Shown here: one piece after another, positions 24,550 to 33,667 of the stretch | How positions within the stretch are numbered: the stretch's first letter is position 1 | How the letters are laid out: each line of letters begins with the position of its first letter | Assembly: GCA_964459385.1 (NCBI GenBank) | Contig: CAYWLG010000005.1 | Location: 1 to 64,000, forward strand | Direction: 5' to 3' | From: UBA6107 sp964459385 | Lineage (GTDB): Bacteria; Chloroflexota; Anaerolineae; Anaerolineales; Anaerolineaceae | Length of the DNA: 64,000 nt | Notes under the pieces: generated by a model | Database searches by the model: none | Told to the model about the DNA's origin: nothing | What the model saw: only the letters and a program-made list of their open reading frames with translations | Made by a program: the position numbers and the translations under genes

Positions 24550-26868
24550 ATGGATCAAATCGATCTTCACGAAATTGAATCACAATGCATTCAAGAATGC
24601 GCGCCCACCTGTGTGGCCGCCTGCCCGCTGCATGTAGACGTTCGTTCGCTCTGCACTGAAGCCGGTCAGGGCAATTTTGCAGCCGGATACCAAATTCTTA
24701 AAAAAGGCCTGCCGTTCCCGGCTATCGTTTGCCGCATTTGCGATCAACCCTGTCAAAAAGTTTGCCTGCGTGACCAAGCCATCGCCATTGCCGATCTGGA
24801 GCGTGCCTGCGTGGACTTCGGCGTGGAGATGGATAAAAAGCCATCCGCGGTGGTCACCAAACGTAAGCAGCGAGTGGCAATTGTAGGTGGTGGTTTGTGC
24901 GGTCTGACCGCAGCTTTTGATCTAACGCGTAAACGCTATACGGTTGTGCTCTATGAGGCAGGCGGCGTGCTCGGTGGTCGAATTCGTTCGCTGCCTGAAA
25001 GCCAATTGCCCCGTTCCGTAATTGAGAGCGATCTGAATACCCTCACCAAGATGGGGGTCGAAATTCATCTGAACGCTCCAGTCAGCGCTACCATGGAAGG
25101 CGGACGCATTAACTTGGACCAATTGCGGCGCGAAAACGACGCCGTCTTCATCGCTACCGGCCATGTTTCCAGCTTTGATCCGGTGCAGGCCGGGCTGGGT
25201 GCCATTGACCCGGCAACTCGCGCCACCTCTCTCAACGATGTTTTCGCCGCACTGGATGTTGACCAAACAAGAGAAGAGATCTCTTCGATTCGAGCGATGT
25301 CTGAAGGGCGCATTGCGGCCACCTCTATTGACCGCTTCATTCAGCGCGTTTCACTAACGGCCTCGCGCTCCAATGAAGGCCCCTATGAAAGCTGTCTTTA
25401 CACGAATACCGAGGGTATCGCCGCTACCAAAGTTACCCCAAAAAAGAATTCTGGCTATACGAACGATGAAGCCATCCAAGAAGCCAGGCGCTGCCTGAAA
25501 TGCGAGTGCATGGAATGTGTCGATGCCTGCGAATATTTGCACAGTTATGGCGCTTACCCCAAAAAGTATGCTCGTTCGATCTACAACAACCTGTCCATCG
25601 TCATGGGCACCCGCGGCGCCAATAAACTCATCAACTCATGCAGTCTGTGTGGGCAATGTGCTGAGATCTGTCCGAACGACCTGGATATGGGCACGCTGTG
25701 CAAAACTGCCCGACAAACGATGGTCAACCAAGGGCACATGCCCCCTTCTGCGCATGATTTTGCTCTGCGCGATATGCAGTTCAGCAACAGTGACCAATTT
25801 GCACTCACCCGTCACCAACCGGGTAAAAGCGAAAGCCAGTATGTTTTCTTCCCGGGTTGTCAGCTAAGCGCTTCAGCGCCGGAACAAGTTGAAAAAGTGT
25901 ATGCTTACCTGTGCGAACATCTCTCCGCGGTTGGCCTGATGTTGCGCTGTTGCGGCGCCATGGCAGATTGGGCCGGCCAGAAAACGCAATTTGAAAAGGC
26001 GCTATCCGAGTTCAAAACAGAATACGAAAAAATGGGCCGACCAGAGGTGATCCTGGCTTGCTCCAGTTGTTATCAGGTGTTCAAAAACAACCTGCCAGAA
26101 GTGAAGATCCAGTCGCTCTGGCAAGTGATGGATAAATTTGGCCTGCCGGGTGGTATCCAACATAAAGGTGCATTAACCCTTTCGGTGCACGACCCTTGCT
26201 CCACTCGCTATGAAACGCAAATCCAGGAGAGCGTGCGTGACCTCGCCACAAAGATGAGCGTAAAGATCGATGAGTTGCCGCTCAATCGAGAAAAGACCTC
26301 TTGCTGCAGCTACGGCGGAGACATGTGGCTGGCGAACAGAGAGCTTTCAAAAAAAGTGATTGACCGGCGCGTGGCCGAAAGCCAGTTTGATTACCTCACC
26401 TATTGTGCCATGTGCCGTGATTTCTTCGCCAATCACGGCAAACCCACCTTGCATATTCTTGACCTGATGTTCGAAACCGATCTCAACTGCCGTGCTGCGC
26501 GCCGCGGGCCAGGGTATTCTCAGCGACACGAGAACAGAGCCCGACTAAAAAGAAAACTTTTGAAAGAGTTATGGGGAGAGACCATGCCCGCACAAAAGAG
26601 TTATGAATCCATTCAGTTGATCCTCAGTGATGAGGTGCAAAAAGTGTTGGAAGATCGCTTGATCCTGGTAGAAGATATCCAGCAGGTTATTGAACACGCG
26701 GAGAAATCCGGTAAGAAATTCAAACAACCCCAGTCCGGGCATTTTCTAGCCCATTTCAAGCCCACCCGCGTGACCTACTGGGTGGAATATTTGCCCAATG
26801 GGGAGGCTTTTGAGATTTTCAAAGCCTACAGTCACCGCATGGAATTGGGCGAGGAGACGAGATCATGA
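24550..26868 (+). CDS. FAD/Fe-S oxidoreductase fused to HdrD-like CCG domains
   Basis: A 772-residue multidomain redox protein. Order: GltD-like Fe-S domain with CAPTCVAACP and CRICDQPCQKVC; Rossmann FAD domain (AIVGGGLCGLTAAFDL); a second ferredoxin-like region with CLKCECMECVDAC and CSLCGQCAEICPND; two HdrD-like cysteine-rich CCG domains (FFPGCQLSASAP, RCCGAMADW, CSSCYQ; then HDPCSTR, CCSYGGDMW, CAMCRDF); and a C-terminal extension of about 110 residues with no recognised motif. HdrD-type CCG domains bind unusual 4Fe-4S clusters that reduce disulfides. It starts the plus-strand accessory operon opposite mop. ATG 24550 is chosen because the upstream 38 residues lack family similarity. The substrate is unknown. 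Confidence 0.8.
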   Translation: MDQIDLHEIESQCIQECAPTCVAACPLHVDVRSLCTEAGQGNFAAGYQILKKGLPFPAIVCRICDQPCQKVCLRDQAIAIADLERACVDFGVEMDKKPSAVVTKRKQRVAIVGGGLCGLTAAFDLTRKRYTVVLYEAGGVLGGRIRSLPESQLPRSVIESDLNTLTKMGVEIHLNAPVSATMEGGRINLDQLRRENDAVFIATGHVSSFDPVQAGLGAIDPATRATSLNDVFAALDVDQTREEISSIRAMSEGRIAATSIDRFIQRVSLTASRSNEGPYESCLYTNTEGIAATKVTPKKNSGYTNDEAIQEARRCLKCECMECVDACEYLHSYGAYPKKYARSIYNNLSIVMGTRGANKLINSCSLCGQCAEICPNDLDMGTLCKTARQTMVNQGHMPPSAHDFALRDMQFSNSDQFALTRHQPGKSESQYVFFPGCQLSASAPEQVEKVYAYLCEHLSAVGLMLRCCGAMADWAGQKTQFEKALSEFKTEYEKMGRPEVILACSSCYQVFKNNLPEVKIQSLWQVMDKFGLPGGIQHKGALTLSVHDPCSTRYETQIQESVRDLATKMSVKIDELPLNREKTSCCSYGGDMWLANRELSKKVIDRRVAESQFDYLTYCAMCRDFFANHGKPTLHILDLMFETDLNCRAARRGPGYSQRHENRARLKRKLLKELWGETMPAQKSYESIQLILSDEVQKVLEDRLILVEDIQQVIEHAEKSGKKFKQPQSGHFLAHFKPTRVTYWVEYLPNGEAFEIFKAYSHRMELGEETRS

Positions 26869-27077
26869 GCGATAAAAACGACACGATTCCTGCTGAACAA
26901 TGGCTGTGTGCCAACTGTGATCTGCCCCTCGAGCCCAGCAAGATCATGGTTTCATACCTGGGTAATTCATACCCGGTCGATCTGCTGCGCTGCCCCAAAT
27001 GCGGCATGGCGCTGGTGCCCGAAGAACTGGCACTTGGTCGGATGACCGACGTTGAAAAAGCCCTTGAAGATAAGTAA
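26865..27077 (+). CDS. Small two-CxxC redox/zinc-ribbon protein (DVU_1557-like)
   Basis: A 70-residue protein with CANC and CPKC motifs about 35 residues apart, a small zinc ribbon or redox module. Its ATG overlaps the stop of the preceding gene (ATGA), so it is translationally coupled. It resembles a family that NCBI names after Desulfovibrio vulgaris DVU_1557, found near aldehyde oxidoreductase genes (recalled, unverified). Its role is unknown. Confidence 0.65.
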   Translation: MSDKNDTIPAEQWLCANCDLPLEPSKIMVSYLGNSYPVDLLRCPKCGMALVPEELALGRMTDVEKALEDK

Positions 27078-27098
27078 GACTCTCAGAAAGGCACAAAG

Positions 27099-27815
27099 TT
27101 GACTGAAGTCGCTGCATCCGTATGCCAATATGAAAAAGCCCTCCGCGAGGGTTGGCTTGGGGGAACCCTGCATCCCGGCGGGAGTTCTTTGACCAGGCAT
27201 GCACTTGAGCTAGCCGGTCTGCCCACAAAGGCTCGCGTGCTTGACCTGGGCTGCGGGTGCGGAAACACGGTAGCGGATTTGAGAAGGCTCGGTTACCGGG
27301 CCACTGGTGTGGATCGCTCACTGATGCTACTCGAAGAAGCTGATTCAGAAAAATCTCCGTTCGCCTGTGCTAACGGGCTTGAACTCCCTTTCGCTGCCGC
27401 TTCTTTTCAAGCTTTCTTGGCCGAATGCTCCCTTTCTTTGCTGCGGCCTACTGCTTCTGCTTTGGCGAACATTGCAAACCTTCTGGTTGAGGGCGGCACC
27501 TTAATCGTTTCTGATCTGTATGCACGTCAACCGCGCCAATTAACGGTGCTTCGGTCTTGCCTGCCAGAAAGTTGTGTATCTCATGCTTTTGATGCCGATG
27601 AATTTCTGAGTGTTTTGTATGAAAATCATTTTGAATTTATCCATTGGGAAGATCATGCCGAATTGGTCCGCAGCATGCTCCAGCCAGAGTCGCTACCGCT
27701 GATCTTCGGAACGCAAATTGAATCGGGAAATACATTGGATATGGTTTTACAGATCGCTCAAGCCAAGTTAAGTTACTTTTTGTGCATCGCAAAAAAGAAC
27801 ACACGCCATCTGTAA
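27099..27815 (+). CDS. SAM-dependent methyltransferase of the accessory cassette (TrsM/DVU_1556-like)
   Basis: A 238-residue class I methyltransferase. The SAM site reads VLDLGCGCGNTVADL, with an acidic GVDRS at the end of the next strand. The N-terminus, REGWLGGTLHPGGSSLT, resembles a conserved family segment '..RPGG..LT'. The start is a TTG at 27099, supported by AGAAAGG eight bases upstream. The methyl acceptor is unknown. The fixed company of a radical SAM protein and aldehyde oxidoreductase suggests a cofactor or protein modification, not primary metabolism. Confidence 0.75.
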   Translation: MTEVAASVCQYEKALREGWLGGTLHPGGSSLTRHALELAGLPTKARVLDLGCGCGNTVADLRRLGYRATGVDRSLMLLEEADSEKSPFACANGLELPFAAASFQAFLAECSLSLLRPTASALANIANLLVEGGTLIVSDLYARQPRQLTVLRSCLPESCVSHAFDADEFLSVLYENHFEFIHWEDHAELVRSMLQPESLPLIFGTQIESGNTLDMVLQIAQAKLSYFLCIAKKNTRHL

Positions 27816-27860
27816 GTCAGATCACCGGCTCATAAAAATCACAATTTTGATTGGAGAAAA

Positions 27861-28301
27861 ATGGACGATCTTGAAATCATGCAGGAAATGAAATCTCAGG
27901 GCTTTGTGTGCAGCCAGATCATCATCAAAATGGGCCTCGAATTACAAGGCAAAGAAAATGCCGATCTGGTCAAGGCGGTGCACGGGCTGGCCGGCGGTCT
28001 GGGTTTCAGTGGTGATGTCTGCGGTGCACTCACCGGCGGCGTCTGCCTGCTGGGAATGTATGCGGGCAAAGGGACTGCCGATGACCAAGAGGATCCACGC
28101 CTGCTGTTCATGATAGAAGACCTCATCAAATGGTTCAAGCAAGAATACGGCGTGGCTTACGGTGGAATTCACTGCGCGGAGATCGTCAACGATGACAGCC
28201 AGAAAATGACCGCCCGCTGCCCGCAGATCACTGCTGGCACCTTTCAAAAAGCCAAAGAACTTCTGGTCGAAAATGGTTTCGACCTGTCAGGGATGGAATG
28301 A
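27861..28301 (+). CDS. C-GCAxxG-C-C family redox protein (DVU_1555-like)
   Basis: A 146-residue protein with the family's spaced cysteine pattern: a first Cys in VCSQIIIKMG, the core GDVCGALTGGVCLLG, then HCAEI and RCPQI downstream. Such proteins (PF09719) are thought to bind a metal or heme through these conserved cysteines; the family's function is unknown. Its stop overlaps the start of the radical SAM gene by 4 bases. Confidence 0.8.
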   Translation: MDDLEIMQEMKSQGFVCSQIIIKMGLELQGKENADLVKAVHGLAGGLGFSGDVCGALTGGVCLLGMYAGKGTADDQEDPRLLFMIEDLIKWFKQEYGVAYGGIHCAEIVNDDSQKMTARCPQITAGTFQKAKELLVENGFDLSGME

Positions 28302-29734
28302 TGAACCTTTACGAAGATATTATTGACATTGTTGATGCTCCGGGAATGGGAGAAATCACGCTGGATGAGGGTGAGCTTTCAAGTGGCAGCGTGCTTTCGC
28401 ACACCGAAAGCGTTTGTCCGGTCTGCTTAACGCGCATCCCGGCCGCGCGGGTGCAATATGGCGACGAGGTTTATCTTGAAAAAACATGTCCGCAGCATGG
28501 TTTTTTTCGCACCATTCTCTGGCGCGGCGAACCTGCTTATTCAAGCTGGGTGAGACCCAAGTTACCCGCTTCTCCTAAGAACCCATTCACGAACGTAGAA
28601 CGTGGCTGCCCTTACGATTGCGGGTTATGTCCCGATCACCGGCAACAACCCTGTTGTGTGCTCCTGGAAGTCACCCAGGCCTGTGACCTGGGTTGCCCAT
28701 TTTGCTTTGCCAGTGCGGGGAAAGGACCGAAAAACAGTGAACCCACTTTATCTGAAATCGAAGCCTGGTATCGTAAACTGCTGCTGGCGGGCGGACCGTT
28801 CAATATTCAGCTCTCGGGCGGGGAACCCAGCCTGTGCGATGATCTGCCTGAGATCATCGCTATGGGGAAATCACTCGGTTTTACATTTTTTCAAATCAAC
28901 ACCAACGGATTGCGCATCGCCAGAGAAATCGACTACCTCAAAAAATTGAAAGAGGCCGGCCTTAACACCGTATATCTTCAATTTGACGGCACCAGAGATG
29001 AGATCTATCGCAAGACCCGCGGGCGTGCAATTTTTGAGCAAAAACAGCAGGCAGTTGAGAACTGCGCCAAAGTGGGTTTGGGGGTTGTGCTGGTGCCGAC
29101 CCTTGTGCCGGGCGTTAATATCGATAACATCGGTTCGATGATCCGTTTTGCCCTGAAACATTCTCCTACGGTGCGAGGCGTGCATTTTCAACCGGTCAGC
29201 TATTTTGGCCGCTACCCCACACCTCCCAGCGATGAAGATCGCATCACCCTTCCCGAAGTGATCAGCGCCATCGCTGACCAATCAGAGGGATTGATCAAAA
29301 AAGAAAGCTTTATTCCGCCCGGTGGTGAAAACGCCCTGTGTTCGTTTCATGCCAATTTTGTGCTCATGGCCGATGGAGAATTAAAAGCACTCACTCAACA
29401 CGGCAGCAGCTGCTGTTGTCAGACCCCGGAACACGCCGAAGAGGGGGCACGCAAATCTCGCCTGATCACCGCGAAACACTGGTCGGCTCCCAAAATCGAA
29501 TCCGCTGCCACAAGTTCCAAAAAAATCTTGGGGGCTTGGGATGATCTGCTTGCACGCGCGCAGACTTATACTTTCAGCGTCTCAGGAATGGCTTTTCAGG
29601 ATGCCTGGAATTTAGATCTGGAAAGATTAAAAGATTGTTACATCATGCAGGTGGGCGAAAACGAAAAGATCATTCCCTTTTGTGCCTATAACCTGACGGA
29701 CACAAAGGGAAACTCACTTTATCGTCACAAATAA
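28298..29734 (+). CDS. Radical SAM protein of the accessory cassette (TrsS-like)
   Basis: A 478-residue radical SAM enzyme. The cluster motif is CDLGCPFC (Cx3Cx2C), preceded by a Cys pair (QPCCVLLEVTQA) and followed by SGGEPSLCDDLPE, the SAM-binding GGEP. An N-terminal zinc-like region has CPVCLTRIP and KTCPQHGFF. Near residue 370 there is a triple Cys, SSCCCQTPE. Relatives named TrsS in NCBI families include selenoproteins (recalled); here the positions are ordinary cysteine codons and no in-frame TGA occurs. It is the last gene of the plus-strand run, facing the regulator gene at 29749. The reaction is unknown; radical modification of a molybdopterin-enzyme component is one idea. Confidence 0.82.
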   Translation: MMNLYEDIIDIVDAPGMGEITLDEGELSSGSVLSHTESVCPVCLTRIPAARVQYGDEVYLEKTCPQHGFFRTILWRGEPAYSSWVRPKLPASPKNPFTNVERGCPYDCGLCPDHRQQPCCVLLEVTQACDLGCPFCFASAGKGPKNSEPTLSEIEAWYRKLLLAGGPFNIQLSGGEPSLCDDLPEIIAMGKSLGFTFFQINTNGLRIAREIDYLKKLKEAGLNTVYLQFDGTRDEIYRKTRGRAIFEQKQQAVENCAKVGLGVVLVPTLVPGVNIDNIGSMIRFALKHSPTVRGVHFQPVSYFGRYPTPPSDEDRITLPEVISAIADQSEGLIKKESFIPPGGENALCSFHANFVLMADGELKALTQHGSSCCCQTPEHAEEGARKSRLITAKHWSAPKIESAATSSKKILGAWDDLLARAQTYTFSVSGMAFQDAWNLDLERLKDCYIMQVGENEKIIPFCAYNLTDTKGNSLYRHK

Positions 29735-29748
29735 ATTTTGACGATTGT

Positions 29749-30390
29749 CTATTCAACCAAATGATGCTGCACAGCCAGCGCTACAGCCTCAGCCCGGTTA
29801 CCGGCATCCAGTTTGGATAAGATATGACTGACATGATGTTTGATCGTCGAAAGGCTGACTACCAGCTTTTCGGCGATCTCTGTGTTATTTAGCCCCTTTA
29901 CCATCAAAGCCAGCACTTCAAGCTCACGGTCGCTCAGGTCATAGCCGAGCGGGCCGGGTTGGTTGGCCACTCGCAGCAGAGCCTGGGTTGCTTCAGGACT
30001 CAAAATGGATTGCCCGGCATGCACCAGACGAATCGCCTCGGCAATTTCATCAGCCTGAACATCCTTGAGCAGATAACCGATCGCGCCTGCCTGGATCGCC
30101 TTCTGGATCATGGTATCCTCTTTGAAACTCGTCAACACGATCACCTGTGTTTTGGGCAGCAGCTTGCGAATCGCCTTTGTGGCGGCTACGCCATCCATGC
30201 CGGGCATAATGAGATCCATCAAGACGACATCCGGTTTGAGTTCCTCGCAAAGCTGTACCGCTTCTTCTCCTGAACGGGCCGATCCGGCCATTTGCAGATC
30301 ATCGTAAGAATTCAAAAAGGCGTTCAATCCACTGCGAACTACTGCATGATCGTCAACTACCATAACTCGAATTGGTTCAGCAGAGGACAT
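29749..30390 (-). CDS. NarL/FixJ-family response regulator
   Basis: A 213-residue regulator with an N-terminal receiver (Asp13, Asp14, phospho-acceptor Asp59 in VVLMDLIMPGMDG, Lys in LLKDV) and a C-terminal LuxR-type helix-turn-helix (LSDRELEVLALMVKGLNNTEIAEKL). It follows the histidine kinase gene by 4 bases and is its natural partner. Its place in the middle of the aldehyde oxidoreductase accessory region suggests it may control that region, which is an inference. Confidence 0.93.
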   Translation of the reverse strand: MSSAEPIRVMVVDDHAVVRSGLNAFLNSYDDLQMAGSARSGEEAVQLCEELKPDVVLMDLIMPGMDGVAATKAIRKLLPKTQVIVLTSFKEDTMIQKAIQAGAIGYLLKDVQADEIAEAIRLVHAGQSILSPEATQALLRVANQPGPLGYDLSDRELEVLALMVKGLNNTEIAEKLVVSLSTIKHHVSHILSKLDAGNRAEAVALAVQHHLVE

Positions 30391-30394
30391 TTTT

Positions 30395-32188
30395 TTACTC
30401 CTGTTTTGAATTTTCGTTCCAGATTACAACAATCTGCGTTCCCAAACCGGGTTGGCTCTTCATCTCGATTGAGGCATTTATTGAGGTAGCACGTTCTTTC
30501 ATGATGCTTAAGCCAAAATGATCGGGGGAAACCTGAGAAAGATCGAAACCGCAGCCATCGTCGCTCACGATCAGCTGCGCTGCCCCTGGCTCCACGGCTA
30601 AATTGACCGAGGCCTGGCTGGGATTGGCGTGCTTGATCACATTATTGAGTGCCTCTTGTGTAATTCGATAAAGCGCAATTTGCACATCGGCCGGCAAGAT
30701 CTCGTCACCACTTACTTTGAGCGAGATCGGGATCTCAGAACGCACAGCAATGGCCTGAATAAGATGTTTCAAGAGATCGGCTAATTTAGCTTCTTTAAAC
30801 ACCGCCGGCCTCAATTCAAACAATAAAGTGCGCATCTCGGCCAGTGCTCCACGGGTGAGTTGGTGCAGTTCCAACAAACGCAGACGAGCCTGATCCTGAT
30901 CTTTTTCCCACAAGCGTGGAATGATCTCGGCGATCAAGTTTGCAGAGAACAGGGTTTGGCTGACGGCGTCATGCAACTCACGCGCCAGGCGGTTTCGTTC
31001 GCCGATAACGGCAGCCTGTTCGGCCTGAAAACGCAAACGAGCATTTTCAATGGCCAGGGCTACCTGATCGCTAAAGATCTTGGCCAGATTGATCTCTTCC
31101 GATGAGAAAAGGTGTGGCTCTTGATAATACATCAAGATCGAGCCATACATCTCGCCTTTTACGATCAAAGGCACGGCTAACCAGGCCTGATACTCCACAA
31201 TCATTTGTGTTAAAAGCGCCAATTCGGCGGGTAAGCCTTCATAATTCGAGGCATCATCCGCTCCACCCGTACGGGAATCAGATACGATCACCGGCTGACC
31301 GCTGTGGATGGCTTGAGACGCTGCCTCATAGCCGGGTAAAAATTGAGCGTCAATCATATTTGACGGCAACCCATAAGCCGCTTGTACCAGAAGCGATTTC
31401 TCTTTTGGTTGATAAGAAAAAACGGCAGTCGCCTGGCAATCGAACAAGCGACCAGACACCTGACTTACAATGAATTCCAATATCTCAGTTAAAGAACGGT
31501 TGGAATTAACGATGGCCAGCATCACGCGCAGACTTTCAGACATCTGGTGACGGCTTTCGGCTTCCAGGCGTCGTTCTTGTTGTTCCTGGTAAAGGCGCGC
31601 ATTCTCAATACCGATCACAGCGCTGGGTGCCAGCATGCTTAAGACGCGCAGGCTGTCATTGCCAAGTGCCCCGTTACACTGATCGGCTACTGCGATAACG
31701 CCTATAGAACGATTTTCATAGATTAAGGGAACGGTCAGGTAGCAACCTACGTTCCCAAAAGGTTTGATCGCCTCCTCATAGATTCGCGCGTCATCCTGAT
31801 GCACATCAGTGAGCATGATCGGCTGATTGGTCTGGATCGATCTGCCGGCCAGCGATTTTTCCACCGGCACCCGGTAGCCCAGTAGTTGATCCGATTGGTC
31901 TGAACCTGAAACGGCCGCCAGGCACAAGTATTCATCTTCTAGAACATATAAAAAGCTCAATTTCGCCGTAGTAAGCCGGCGAGCCTCGTTAACGATCATC
32001 TGCAGCACATCGCTCAGATCCAAATGGCTGGTGATGACCTGTTGAATATTCAGTAATGTCTCAATTTCGTTGGCGTGTTTCTGGGTATAGTAAACCAACG
32101 GTTCGCAAGGCGCTTGGTTGCGATCTACCGGGCAATCAACAGGAAGCGGATCGGTGATGGGGGGATTCATCCCGCAGCGACTAACCAT
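30395..32188 (-). CDS. GAF-domain histidine kinase (HisKA_3/NarX-like)
   Basis: A 597-residue soluble sensor kinase. Two GAF domains (about 40-200 and 225-385) lead into a HisKA_3 dimerisation domain with His406 in RLARELHDAVSQTLF and a HATPase domain with NNVIKHANPSQ and VSDDGCGFDLSQV. There are no transmembrane helices, so it senses an internal signal, perhaps a small molecule, redox state or gas. It pairs with the adjacent NarL-type regulator. The two unknown genes upstream (32227, 33210) are on the same strand, 38 bases away, and may be cotranscribed. Confidence 0.92.
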   Translation of the reverse strand: MVSRCGMNPPITDPLPVDCPVDRNQAPCEPLVYYTQKHANEIETLLNIQQVITSHLDLSDVLQMIVNEARRLTTAKLSFLYVLEDEYLCLAAVSGSDQSDQLLGYRVPVEKSLAGRSIQTNQPIMLTDVHQDDARIYEEAIKPFGNVGCYLTVPLIYENRSIGVIAVADQCNGALGNDSLRVLSMLAPSAVIGIENARLYQEQQERRLEAESRHQMSESLRVMLAIVNSNRSLTEILEFIVSQVSGRLFDCQATAVFSYQPKEKSLLVQAAYGLPSNMIDAQFLPGYEAASQAIHSGQPVIVSDSRTGGADDASNYEGLPAELALLTQMIVEYQAWLAVPLIVKGEMYGSILMYYQEPHLFSSEEINLAKIFSDQVALAIENARLRFQAEQAAVIGERNRLARELHDAVSQTLFSANLIAEIIPRLWEKDQDQARLRLLELHQLTRGALAEMRTLLFELRPAVFKEAKLADLLKHLIQAIAVRSEIPISLKVSGDEILPADVQIALYRITQEALNNVIKHANPSQASVNLAVEPGAAQLIVSDDGCGFDLSQVSPDHFGLSIMKERATSINASIEMKSQPGLGTQIVVIWNENSKQE

Positions 32189-32226
32189 TCCCTTTACCTG
32201 CTAAGAGAGGCGTCATACTCAATGCT

Positions 32227-33213
32227 CTAGATATCTTCAATGGTGAGATATACAAGCGTTTGATTCAACAGTTGGTAGGCGATTTCACCAAACGTGATCG
32301 GCCCGGTAAAACACCCTAATTTTCGCCCTTCCAAACCCGCATAGAGATAATTCAATACGCAGTTGCAGGCGAAAAAGAGGTGATCGTTTACTTTTGAAGG
32401 CACTTTGGCAATAAATTCGTCCAGATAATCGTTCACTGGCTTGGCGATCTTGTATTTATAACCCGCGAAGACCGGTGCATAAAGGTCTACCTGTTTCTTC
32501 ACAAAATCCAGGCTCTTAAAGCTGATATTGATCCTGGCACCGTAGAGGTCGGTGATCAACGAAAGGCGAGTGTCTATATCGTTTTCGAGCAGGTAATCGG
32601 CAAAATTTCTCAGTTCTCCATTGATTTTTGCGTCTTTCACGCTGAAACCGTCTTCGAGGAAGGTGATCGTATCGCCATCTCCCTGTTCAAAGATGTTGAC
32701 GATATCGATCTCTGCCAGCTTGTTGGCGGGCAGTTCGATATGCATCACAATGGCTCCATTTTCAAGACCTTCTCCACGACTGCCATCAAACACTTTCGGT
32801 TTGGCGTCAATATCGCTCAGTGCCACACCGGCAATCCATCCGATCAAAGGACGAGTGGCGAACCCACTGAAACCGGGAGCATTCAAGGCAAAAGTAAAAT
32901 GTGTGCGCGAAGAAGCCGGGATCGTGATAACACTAAAACCATGTCGGGGCGCATCCAGATAGACCTGCTCGATCGATTTTTCATCATAAACTTTGATCTC
33001 TGCGTTCACGATATATTCGGGCAGTTCGGTGACAAAAAGCTTCTCTTTGGTGAACAAGCCACCTTCATCCCCCATAAAGTAAGGGATCGTTCCTGCGATC
33101 CAATTCCCAGCGGGTAGCCCGCTTAAGCAGGATTCATCCCCGGCGAGGATCAATCTTTTGCCTGAAGAGATCATTTTTGCAACATCGGATTTGTTATACA
33201 TTACCTGTTTCAA
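32227..33213 (-). CDS. Conserved protein of unknown function, perhaps DUF6976-like
   Basis: A 328-residue soluble protein with no transmembrane segment or signal. The N-terminus has a distinctive ILAGDESCLSGLPAGNWIAG and TIPYFMGDEGG segment; a region at about 185-260 is rich in Asp/Glu, and FFACNCVLNYLYAG near the end contains two cysteines. I recall a domain-of-unknown-function family (DUF6976) with a similar N-terminus but cannot confirm it. Its start overlaps the end of the 81-residue gene upstream, and it precedes the histidine kinase. It might act as a partner or input module for that kinase. Confidence 0.55.
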   Translation of the reverse strand: MKQVMYNKSDVAKMISSGKRLILAGDESCLSGLPAGNWIAGTIPYFMGDEGGLFTKEKLFVTELPEYIVNAEIKVYDEKSIEQVYLDAPRHGFSVITIPASSRTHFTFALNAPGFSGFATRPLIGWIAGVALSDIDAKPKVFDGSRGEGLENGAIVMHIELPANKLAEIDIVNIFEQGDGDTITFLEDGFSVKDAKINGELRNFADYLLENDIDTRLSLITDLYGARINISFKSLDFVKKQVDLYAPVFAGYKYKIAKPVNDYLDEFIAKVPSKVNDHLFFACNCVLNYLYAGLEGRKLGCFTGPITFGEIAYQLLNQTLVYLTIEDI

Positions 33214-33455
33214 TTTTCCACCTCACCAACAATTTTCTTCAGGTCAGACTGGGCCTTAGGCAGATCTTTGTTCCAAACAAAAAATGTCCGCAATTCAGCC
33301 ACACACTTTTGAGCTGTTTCACGGGAAGGGTTCATAGCATAAATCAAATTGAGCCGTCCTAAAAGTATCTTAGTGGCAAGTAATTCATATTTGGGAGACC
33401 CCTCTTCTGAGATCGCTCTCAACCAGCAGGGATCAGATTCTTCAGGGATGATCAT
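33210..33455 (-). CDS. Small hypothetical protein
   Basis: An 81-residue, probably alpha-helical protein without recognised motifs; it contains a single pair of cysteines (Cys10, Cys50). The stop overlaps the start of the 328-residue unknown gene by 4 bases, as expected for real coupled genes. It is the first gene of the four-gene minus-strand operon with the two-component system. Confidence 0.6.
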   Translation of the reverse strand: MIIPEESDPCWLRAISEEGSPKYELLATKILLGRLNLIYAMNPSRETAQKCVAELRTFFVWNKDLPKAQSDLKKIVGEVEN

Positions 33456-33667
33456 AACGTCGGTCCTGGTTCGGTTTATTGATCAGAGAACACATTTTTA
33501 TCGTATATTTCATTCGCTTGAAGTTGGTACATTAAATCACTTGCCAGAAAAACTGCCGCTATTAAATTACTGTTTTTTACAGAGTCAAATTTATTATAAT
33601 GCAACAAAGTTATAATAAGCTGAGTCACGCGCCAATCATATCACAATCAAATCGGGAGGAATGACCA
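33456..33667. promoter_or_regulatory. AT-rich divergent promoter region
   Basis: The 212-base gap between the minus-strand two-component operon and the plus-strand DUF364-like gene is AT-rich. It contains two TATAAT boxes on the plus strand (33595-33600 and 33611-33616) without a well-spaced -35 box. GGGAGGA precedes the ATG at 33668. Confidence 0.4.

Noticed and set aside
28298..29734. Selenoprotein form of the radical SAM protein
   Set aside because: All relevant positions are cysteine codons; no in-frame TGA occurs before the stop.
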